A stretch of DNA of 64,000 bases from Nocardioides sp. InS609-2 (GTDB taxonomy: Bacteria > Actinomycetota > Actinomycetes > Propionibacteriales > Nocardioidaceae), in contig NZ_CP060034.1 in assembly GCF_023208195.1 (NCBI RefSeq), positions 3,658,001-3,722,000 on the forward strand. The letters run 5' to 3'. The stretch's first letter is position 1. Every line of letters begins with the position of its first letter. A program made the position numbers and the translations under genes. The notes beneath the pieces were generated by a model that did not search any database, was not told the origin of the DNA, and was given only the letters and a program-made list of their open reading frames with translations. Positions 54,227 through 64,000 of the stretch are shown piece by piece.

Positions 54227-55981
54227 CTACCTCCCGTAGACCCGTTCGCCCGGTGGCCACCTCGTGATCGTCACCGGCAGCGTCTCCACCCGTACGGCGC
54301 CGTCGGACTCGCGGTGCACCAGCTGGTGCGCGAGGAACCGTTCGTCGTCGCGATCGGGGAAGTCGGTGCGCTGGTGGGCACCGCGGGACTCCTCTCGCTG
54401 CAGCCCGGAAACGAGCATGCACTCGGCGACGTCGAGCAGGTTGGTCAGCTCCAGTGCGGCGACCAGCTCGGTGTTGAACGTCCGGCTCGAGTCGCGTACG
54501 CCGACCCGGGCGCCCCGCTCCTGCAGCGCCCGTAGGCCGTCGATCCCCTTCTCCATGGCCGGGCCGTTGCGGTAGATCCCGGCGGCGTCCTCCATCGTGG
54601 TCTGCATTTCTTCGCGGATGGCTGCCACGCCGTCGTCGCGGGGGACGTTGCCGAGCAGGTCGCGTTCGATGCGGCGCACCTCGTCGGCCGCCTGGGCCGC
54701 GATCACCGCCGGCGGCGCGGGTGCGGTCGCGGCGTACTCGGCCGCGGCGCGTCCCGCCCGCGCGCCGAACACGAGGCACTCGGGCAGCGAGTTGGAGCCG
54801 AGCCGGTTGGCGCCGTTGATGCTGACGCACGCGGTCTCGCCCGCGGCGTACAGGCCAGCGAGCGGGGTGGCGCCGTCGATGTCGGTGTGGACCCCGCCCA
54901 TCATGTAGTGGACGACCGGCCGCACCGGGATCAGGTCGGTCACGGGATCGATGCGTTCGTACTTGAGGCACAGCTCGCGGACGAACGGCAGCTTGGTGTC
55001 GATCAGGTCGGCGCCGAGGTGCCGGAGGTCGAGGTACACGACGTTGCCGTACGGCGTCTCGACGGTGCGCCCCTCCTCCTCCTCGTGCACGAAGGCCTGC
55101 GACAGGCGGTCGCGAGGCCCGAGCTCCATGCTCCGCATCTCGGGCTCGGGCGTCGGCTTCCCGAGGTCGTAGTCCTGCAGGTAGCGGTAGCCGTCCTTGT
55201 TGACCAGCCACGCTCCTTCGGCCCGGGTGGCCTCGGTGATCAGGATCCCGGTGAACGGGAGCCCGGTGGGGTGGTACTGGACGAACTCCATGTCCTTCAA
55301 CGGTGCGCCGGCACGGTATGCCAGGGCCATGCCGTCGCCGGTGTTGATGTTGGCGTTGGTCGTGAAGGGGAACACCTTCCCGCAGCCGCCGGTGGCCAGG
55401 ACGACGGACTTGGCCGTGATCGCCTGGATTCGGCCGGTGCGCAGCTCGACGGCCACCACCCCGTGCACCCGCCCGTCGTCGACCAGCAGCCGGGTCACGA
55501 ACCACTCGTCGTACCGCTTGACCTCGCGGTGCTTCAGCGACGTCTGGAACAGCGTGTGCAGCATGTGGAAGCCGGTCTTGTCGGCGGCGAACCAGGTGCG
55601 CTTCTTCTTCATGCCGCCGAACGCGCGGACGGCGATGTGGCCGTCAGGCTGGCGACTCCACGGGCAGCCCCAGTGCTCGAGCTGGAGCAGCTCGCGCGGA
55701 GCCTCGTTGACGAACGCGTCGATCGCGTCCTGGTCGCCCAGCCAGTCGCCGCCGGAGATCGTGTCGTAGATGTGCTCCTCGATGGTGTCGCCCTCGGCGA
55801 TGACGCCAGCGGCGCCGCCCTCGGCGGACACGGTGTGGCTGCGCATCGGGTAGACCTTCGACACGACGGCCACGTCGAGACCGAGGTCCGCCTCCGCAAT
55901 CGCGATGGCGGCGCGCAACCCGGCTGCCCCGCCGCCGACGAGCAGTACGTCGTGTGCAGCGACGATCGGGCCGTCACTCAC
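54227..55981 (-). CDS. frdA: Fumarate reductase flavoprotein subunit
   Basis: A 584-residue flavoprotein: [17 protein letters not shown] binds [21 protein letters not shown] holds the His that binds FAD covalently; [19 protein letters not shown] and [20 protein letters not shown] line the dicarboxylate site. FRD and SDH catalyse the same reaction in opposite directions; the FrdCD anchors favour reduction of fumarate. GTG 55981 is the start and overlaps the small gene before it by eight bases. Confidence 0.92.
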   Translation of the reverse strand: MSDGPIVAAHDVLLVGGGAAGLRAAIAIAEADLGLDVAVVSKVYPMRSHTVSAEGGAAGVIAEGDTIEEHIYDTISGGDWLGDQDAIDAFVNEAPRELLQLEHWGCPWSRQPDGHIAVRAFGGMKKKRTWFAADKTGFHMLHTLFQTSLKHREVKRYDEWFVTRLLVDDGRVHGVVAVELRTGRIQAITAKSVVLATGGCGKVFPFTTNANINTGDGMALAYRAGAPLKDMEFVQYHPTGLPFTGILITEATRAEGAWLVNKDGYRYLQDYDLGKPTPEPEMRSMELGPRDRLSQAFVHEEEEGRTVETPYGNVVYLDLRHLGADLIDTKLPFVRELCLKYERIDPVTDLIPVRPVVHYMMGGVHTDIDGATPLAGLYAAGETACVSINGANRLGSNSLPECLVFGARAGRAAAEYAATAPAPPAVIAAQAADEVRRIERDLLGNVPRDDGVAAIREEMQTTMEDAAGIYRNGPAMEKGIDGLRALQERGARVGVRDSSRTFNTELVAALELTNLLDVAECMLVSGLQREESRGAHQRTDFPDRDDERFLAHQLVHRESDGAVRVETLPVTITRWPPGERVYGR

Positions 55982-56201
55982 CCCGCAGCTCCTCGTCCAC
56001 GAGGACTCGGCCGCGGTGGTTGACGACCTGGTTGTGGACGCTCCCGTCGTGGTACTCCTCGTGGTGGGTCTGGCAGCCGCAGGAGAACCGGAGGTCGCGG
56101 GTGATGAGCCCCTGCAGGTCCTCGGTCACGACTTGCTCGCCGTCGGCCTGGCTCCCGCAGGGCGCGAGCCGGGGCTCGAAGCGGGTGAGGGTTGACGTCA
56201 T
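55974..56201 (-). CDS. Small Cys/His-rich protein leading the frd operon
   Basis: A 75-residue protein from ATG 56201 with GGAGG seven bases upstream. The middle reads [20 protein letters not shown], a cluster of cysteines and histidines that could bind metal; a further Cys is near residue 15. No family is recognised. Its stop lies inside frdA, so it is co-translated with the reductase and could assist its assembly or sense redox state. Confidence 0.65.
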   Translation of the reverse strand: MTSTLTRFEPRLAPCGSQADGEQVVTEDLQGLITRDLRFSCGCQTHHEEYHDGSVHNQVVNHRGRVLVDEELRGE

Positions 56202-56267
56202 GACCTACCTCCGGATCCCAGATTCCTCCCTTCGGCCCCGATTGGGAAGAGGGCGGGGACGGACGCC

Positions 56268-56558
56268 TCAACCAGCGCCACTGAACCAGCGAGGCTGAGC
56301 AGCGACCTTGCCGACGTGACCAGAGGCTGTTCGACGTTCTGGTGGGTCGGGCGGGCTGGTCCAGGTGTACGTCGCGGGGCCGGCGCGCTCGTAGGCCCAC
56401 CTGCCGTGGGTCTTGAGGCCCGACGACTGGGTCGTGGCCCGTCCTTCGCGCTCGGCGAGGTCGGCCCCCGCCCGGGCCGCGCTGATGAGCGACTGTCCGG
56501 CATCCATGATTGTCCTCGAGTCGAGGACCCCTCGATGGTCCGAACCAGCGCTACCCAC
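56268..56558 (-). pseudogene. Possible remnant of a DUF222/HNH endonuclease 3' end
   Basis: LKTHGRWAYERAGPATYTWT followed by SP resembles the C-terminal segment (LKTHGxWxY...YxWTSP) after the HNH motif of the repeated DUF222-HNH proteins of actinobacteria. The HNH motif and the rest of the gene are absent and the following residues do not match. No start signal is convincing. The 56,202-56,635 interval otherwise holds no gene. Confidence 0.4.
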
Positions 56559-56635
56559 GCGTCTTTCGTCGGCCCTTCCACAGCTGGGCGGCGATCCACC
56601 GTGCGCCCGGGTCCGTCTCTGCTACGGTCAGCCAC

Positions 56636-56730
56636 GTCCACACGGGAGTCCGCGGAAGCGGGCTGAGAGGGAGCTGGAACCGCTCCGACCGTCGTACCTG
56701 ATCCGGGTCATGCCGGCGAAGGAAGTGAGT
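56636..56730 (+). promoter_or_regulatory. TPP riboswitch (THI element)
   Basis: CACGGGAGTCCGC, then CGGGCTGAGAGGGAG, then CCGTCGTACCTGATCCGGGT and CATGCCGGCGAAGGAAGT reproduce the conserved order of thiamine pyrophosphate riboswitches. It ends about five bases before the thiE start, so the ribosome site (GAAGGAAG) is inside the element, pointing to control of translation as well as transcription. Confidence 0.95.
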
Positions 56731-56734
56731 TCCG

Positions 56735-57325
56735 ATGATTCCCCGTCTCTTCTGCCTGGTCGACATCACCGATGCGCTGGCACTGCTGCCACGTCTTGCC
56801 GAGGTGGGAGTCGACGGCTTCCAGATCAGGGCAAAGGCGCTACCGGCGACCTGCGTGCTCGACCTGACCGAACGTGTGATCGCGGCCGCGCGTCCGGCGG
56901 GCGCCGTCGTCGTCGTCAACGACCGCCTCGACATCGCGCTGGCCGCCGGCGCCGACGGAGTGCACCTCGGCGCCACCGACCTGCCGGTCGCCGATGCCCG
57001 CCGGATTGCGCCCGGACTGCTCGTGGGTGGCACCTGCCGCAACGCAGAGCAGGTACGGCGCGCGGCCGTCGACGGAGCGTCGTACGCAGGTTTCGGGCCG
57101 GTGTTCGCGAGCGCCAGCAAGGCCGGCCTGCCCGACCCGCTCGGCACGGACGCGATCGCCGAAGCCGCAGGCGGCCTGCCGTTGATCGCCATCGGTGGCC
57201 TCGACGTCCGGCGAGCCGCCGAGGCCCGGGCAGCCGGCGCCCACGGCATCGCAGTCATCGGTGCGATCTGGCGACAACCCGACCCAGTGCAGGCAGCGAA
57301 GGAGCTCGTCGCGGCGGTCGCCTGA
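56735..57325 (+). CDS. thiE: Thiamine phosphate synthase
   Basis: A 196-residue TIM-barrel enzyme joining HMP-PP and the thiazole phosphate. The active-site elements are intact: FQIRAKALP (QxRxK), VVVNDRLDIALAAGADGVHL, GATDLP, YAGFGPVFASASKAG and LIAIGGLD. It is the first gene of the riboswitch-led thiamine operon; its stop shares a base with the thiO start (TGATG). Confidence 0.9.
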   Translation: MIPRLFCLVDITDALALLPRLAEVGVDGFQIRAKALPATCVLDLTERVIAAARPAGAVVVVNDRLDIALAAGADGVHLGATDLPVADARRIAPGLLVGGTCRNAEQVRRAAVDGASYAGFGPVFASASKAGLPDPLGTDAIAEAAGGLPLIAIGGLDVRRAAEARAAGAHGIAVIGAIWRQPDPVQAAKELVAAVA

Positions 57326-58307
57326 TGCGGGTGCTGGTGCGCGGCGCCGGGATCATCGGCCTGGCGTGCGCCGACGAGCTGCTTCGGCGCGGCCACGACG
57401 TGCAGGTCGTCGACCCGGCGCCCGGGCGTGGAGCGTCGTACGCCGCCGCGGGGATGCTCAGCCCGGCTGCCGAGGTGTGGCACGGCGAGGAGGCACTGCT
57501 CGGGTTCGGGATGCGCAGCCTTGCGCTGTGGCCGACACTCGCTGAACGCCTCGGTGTGCCGTTGCGCTGTGGCGGCAGCCTGCTGGTCGGCCACGACGCC
57601 GGTGACGTGCAACTGGTGGAGCGCCAGGTCTCGTTGCTGCAAGGCCTCGGCGCCGACGCGACGAGGCTGACCTCGCGTGACCTTCGCGATCGCGAGCCTC
57701 GCCTCTCCGCCCGCGTTGTCGGGGGAGCGCTGCTGGCCGACGACCTGAGCGTCGATCCCAGAGCAGTGGTTGCGGCGTTGCTCAGCCGGGTGCCCGTGCA
57801 GCCGGAGGCCACCACCGCCGACGTCACCGTGCTGGCCACCGGGACGCGCCTGCCCACGCCGTACTCCCGGCTGGTGCGGGGTGTGCGCGGCGAGATCCTG
57901 CGTGCTCGCACCGAGGATCCGCCGGAGCGCGTGGTGCGCGGCTGGGTGCAGGGCGAGCCCGTGTACGTCGTGCCCCGCGACGGCGGAGAGGTGGTGATCG
58001 GCGCGACGAGCGAAGAGCACGACGGCGACCCGGTCGTCACGCTCGGAGGTGTGCTGCGCCTCCTGGGCGCCGCCCGGACCCTGTTGCCCGAGCTCGAGCG
58101 TGCGGAGCTCGTCGAGGCGCTCGCCCGGGACCGGCCGGGCACGGCCGACAACCTGCCGCTCGTCGGCCCCACCCACGAGCCCGGCGTTCTGCTGGCCGCC
58201 GGTCATTTCCGGCACGGCGTGCTGCTGGCGCCCCTGACCGCCCGGCTGATCGCCGACCACCTGGAGTCCGGCCACGTCGAGCCGGCCCTCGACCCACGGA
58301 GGCACCT

Positions 58308-58311
<4 letters not shown>
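57325..58311 (+). CDS. thiO: Glycine oxidase
   Basis: A 328-residue FAD-dependent D-amino-acid-oxidase-like protein: VLVRGAGIIGLACADELLRR, GRGASYAAAGMLSPAAEVWH near 35-55, and the C-terminal ARDRPGTADNLPLVGPT with GVLLAAGHFRHGVLLAPLTA. It makes the iminoglycine needed for thiazole formation, so this organism uses the aerobic ThiO route and not ThiH. Overlaps its neighbours at both ends. Confidence 0.9.
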
Positions 58312-59256
<945 letters not shown>

Positions 59257-59257
<1 letters not shown>

Positions 59258-59819
59258 TGACCGATCTGCCGCGCCTGCTCGTGCTGACCGACCGGGCCCA
59301 GCTACGGCTCGGCCGCGCCCTGGTACGCACGGTGCGTGAGTGTGTGGGCGCGGGGCTCGAGGCGGTCGTCGTACGCGAGCACGACCTCGACCCGGTGGCG
59401 CGGCACGCACTCGTGGCCGAGCTGGCCACGGTGCCCGGGCTGCTCGTGGTCTCGTCGCGGATCCCAGACCCGGCCGCCGATCTGGTCCACCTGGCAGCCG
59501 GGCAGGCGGCGTTCGGTGGTCCTGCGGGCCGGTCGTGCCACACCGCGGCGGAGGTCGCCCGGGCGGCGGGCGAAGGCGCGGCGTACGCCACCCTCTCGCC
59601 TTACGCCGCGAGCACGAGCAAGCCCGGCTACGGACCGCTGCTCGACCCGAGCGACCTCGCCGGCCACCCCATCAACGTGTTCGCACTCGGCGGCATCGAC
59701 GCGTCCAACGCCGCGGAGGCAATCTCCCACGGTGCCTACGGCGTTGCCGTGATGGGCGCCGTGATGCGGGCCGCCGACCCGGCCTCGACGGTCACCGAGC
59801 TGCTGGCCGAGTTGACGCC

Positions 59820-59823
<4 letters not shown>
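59257..59823 (+). CDS. ThiE/TenI-like paralogue
   Basis: A 188-residue TIM-barrel protein related to thiamine phosphate synthase. [20 protein letters not shown] and [18 protein letters not shown] are conserved, but the ThiE residues in the first gene are replaced: VVVREHD stands where QxRxK should be, and LVVSSRIPD where the NDR should be. This fits TenI, the thiazole tautomerase that works after ThiG, better than a second synthase. It starts in the thiG stop (TGATG form) and overlaps thiD (ATGA). Confidence 0.8.
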
Positions 59824-62335
<2,512 letters not shown>

Positions 62336-62356
62336 TCGGGGTACTACCCTGACGCC

Positions 62357-63004
62357 ATGGGGGAGACACCCGAACCGCACCAGATGCGCATCTCCGACGC
62401 CGACCGCCAGCGCGTGGCCGAGGTGCTGCGCGATGCCGCGGGCGATGGCCGCATCGACTTCCACGAGCTCGACGAGCGACTGGACGCCACCTGGTCCGCC
62501 AAGACGTACGGCGACCTGGTGCCGCTCACGCTCGACCTGCCCGCCCACCCGCAGCACCCAGTGCCGCGCCCCGCCTCCGCGCCGGTGCATCCTGTTGCCG
62601 GCGACCTGGGGATGCCGACCTACAACACGTCGATCGCGATCATGAGCGGCATCGACCGCCGCGGTGCCTGGACCGTCGGTGCGAGCCACTCGGCCTTCGC
62701 GATGATGGGCGGCATCGGCATCGACCTGCGCGAGGCCTTGTTCACCAACCGCGAGACGGTGATCACCGCAAGTGCCTTCTGGGGTGGCATCGACATCACC
62801 GTCAACGCCCACACCCAGGTGATCGTCGAGGGCGTCGGCATCATGGGCGCCTTCGACCAGGGCCGCGACAAGGTGCCGGCCGAGATCACCGCCGACTCAC
62901 CGATCGTGCGGGTGCGCGGGTTCGCCCTGATGGGCGCGGTCACCGTGCAGCGCAAAGGGCCCCCGGGGCCGCCGCGCAAGTCTCTGCACGGCGGCCACCG
63001 GTAG
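62357..63004 (+). CDS. DUF1707 domain protein
   Basis: A 215-residue protein. MRISDADRQRVAEVLRDAAG and RIDFHELDERLDATWSAKTY are the DUF1707 (SHOCT-like) module; the second half (AIMSGIDRRGAWTVG, MMGGIGIDLREALF, GVGIMGAFDQ) is the beta-helix-like LiaF-type domain. It lacks membrane segments. TACCCT (62345-62350) ends six bases before ATG 62357, so a leaderless message is likely. Function unknown; related proteins occur near cell-envelope stress genes. Confidence 0.78.
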   Translation: MGETPEPHQMRISDADRQRVAEVLRDAAGDGRIDFHELDERLDATWSAKTYGDLVPLTLDLPAHPQHPVPRPASAPVHPVAGDLGMPTYNTSIAIMSGIDRRGAWTVGASHSAFAMMGGIGIDLREALFTNRETVITASAFWGGIDITVNAHTQVIVEGVGIMGAFDQGRDKVPAEITADSPIVRVRGFALMGAVTVQRKGPPGPPRKSLHGGHR

Positions 63005-63027
63005 GCCCTCTGGTCTCGACCTGTTGG

Positions 63028-64000
63028 TCAGGCCTGCGGCTCCTCGGCTGCGTGTACCTCGTCGCCGTGGTCGGCCATCTGCTCGGCCTGTGCCTGCGCC
63101 GTCGGATCGTCGGCACCGGGGATCCGGCCGGCCTTCTCACGGTCGACGGTGAGGTTCTCACCGGTCGACGGGTCGAAGAGGTGGATCTGGGTGGCGTCGA
63201 TCCAGATCTCGGCCTCGTCACCCTCGCTGATCCGGCTGGCACCGTCGAGGCTGACGACGAGGTGCGTGCGCATCGACTCGCCGTCGAGGTCCCGCTCCAG
63301 CTGGGTCAGCTGCTGCTGCACCTCGGGCGGCGCCTCGAACGGAATGTAGGCGTAGGCCTCGTTGCCGAGCCACTCGACCACGTCGACCGTGGCCCGGAAC
63401 GTCGACCCGGGCTTGCCGGCGTCGACCACCGAGGCGTCCTCGAAGTGCTCGGGCCGGATGCCCGCGATGAGCAGGCCCTTGCCCTGGGCGTTCTTCGCCC
63501 GCTCCTCGGGAATGGTGACGGTCCCGAACGGCAGCTTGACCGACGTGCCGTCGACCTCTGCCGGCACGAAGTTCATCGGCGGTGAGCCGATGAAGCCTGC
63601 GACGAACAGGTTGCCCGGGTTGGTGTAGAGCTCACGCGGCGTCGCGAGCTGCTGGAGCACCCCGCGCTTCAACACCGCGACCCGGTCGCCCAGCGTCATC
63701 GCCTCGGTCTGGTCGTGGGTGACATAGACCGTGGTGATGCCCAGTCGCTTCTGCATCCGTGAAATCTCGGTGCGCATCTGGCCGCGGAGCTTGGCGTCGA
63801 GGTTCGACAGCGGCTCGTCGAACAGGAACGCATCGGCGTTGCGCACGATCGCACGACCCATCGCCACCCGCTGTCGCTGACCACCCGACAGGTTGCCGGG
63901 CTTGCGCTCGAGGTGCTCGTCGAGCTCGAGGGTCTTCGAGGCGGTGCGCACCTTCTCGTCGACCTCGCTCTCGGAGGCGCCGGCGAGCCGGAGGGGGAAA
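63028..64000 (-). CDS. Sugar-type ABC transporter ATPase (UgpC/MsmK/MalK family), N-terminus beyond the edge
   Basis: About 323 residues of an ATP-binding subunit of the CUT1 sugar importers. The signature LSGGQRQRVAMGRAIVR, Walker B DAFLFDEPLSNLDAKLR and the H-loop VYVTHDQTEAMTL are followed by two OB-fold (TOBE) segments (GSPPMNFVPAEV, IAGIRPEHFE). The Walker A part would lie past position 64,000. The tail is unusually long and acidic (to AAEEPQA). Such ATPases often serve several permeases; no permease gene is in the window. Confidence 0.9.
   Translation of the reverse strand, partial: FPLRLAGASESEVDEKVRTASKTLELDEHLERKPGNLSGGQRQRVAMGRAIVRNADAFLFDEPLSNLDAKLRGQMRTEISRMQKRLGITTVYVTHDQTEAMTLGDRVAVLKRGVLQQLATPRELYTNPGNLFVAGFIGSPPMNFVPAEVDGTSVKLPFGTVTIPEERAKNAQGKGLLIAGIRPEHFEDASVVDAGKPGSTFRATVDVVEWLGNEAYAYIPFEAPPEVQQQLTQLERDLDGESMRTHLVVSLDGASRISEGDEAEIWIDATQIHLFDPSTGENLTVDREKAGRIPGADDPTAQAQAEQMADHGDEVHAAEEPQA

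Overview
The window is about 70% G+C and carries tightly packed operons with many ATGA/GTGA start-stop overlaps and frequent GTG starts. Several promoters place a TANNNT -10 hexamer 5 to 9 bases before the start codon, suggesting leaderless mRNAs. Gene content (CobL/CobM/CobIJ cobalamin route, fumarate reductase of FrdABCD type, PIN-PhoH protein, LldD2-like dehydrogenase, PaaX regulator, DUF1707 protein) points to a high-GC actinobacterium, most plausibly of the Nocardioidaceae. No rRNA, tRNA or CRISPR array was seen.

Region 1 (1-11,540) is an aerobic-type cobalamin (B12) locus. Minus-strand units cbtB, chelatase-bluB-cobO-cobB/cobC and cobG-cobH-cobIJ are each preceded by a cobalamin riboswitch. 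cobL-cobM runs the other way from what looks like a leaderless promoter. Region 2 (11,700-14,211) is a patch of damaged genes: a frameshifted RidA gene with a divergent HxlR regulator, a transposase remnant, a histidine phosphatase, and the cut-off 5' end of a thioredoxin-domain (DUF255) gene.

Region 3 (14,155-25,417) is an 11.3-kb integrated mobilizable element inserted inside that DUF255 gene. It is bounded by 41-bp identical core repeats that encode the protein's CxxC-like CHWCH segment. It supplies a diverged replacement 5' end, so the gene is whole again at the right side (25,257-27,203). Cargo is a primase-helicase of the TOTE type, an AbiE-like type IV toxin-antitoxin pair, HTH regulators, a MobF relaxase and an unknown protein. 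Its integrase is frameshifted and lacks the catalytic tyrosine, so the element looks frozen in place.

Region 4 (27,193-44,561) is ordinary chromosome: allantoicase with a collapsed upstream ureide gene, lactate dehydrogenase, cis-prenyltransferase, PIN-PhoH protein, a cell-wall lytic protein, methyltransferases, both classes of fumarase, and a DUF559-like nuclease gene flanked by two long hairpins whose outer stems covary. Region 5 (44,695-52,722) is a divergently organised pathway for aerobic CoA-dependent breakdown of 2-aminobenzoate (or a related ortho-substituted benzoate): CoA ligase, PaaX regulator, RidA, SDR, enoyl-CoA hydratase, acyl-CoA dehydrogenase and a bifunctional FAD monooxygenase/ene-reductase. 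A compound palindrome sits between two opposed promoters.

Region 6 (52,724-56,201) is a fumarate reductase operon (frdABCD) led by a small Cys/His protein. Region 7 (56,636-62,335) is a TPP-riboswitch-controlled thiamine operon thiE-thiO-thiS-thiG-tenI-like-thiD-thiC. A DUF1707 protein and the C-terminal part of a sugar-type ABC transporter ATPase end the window.
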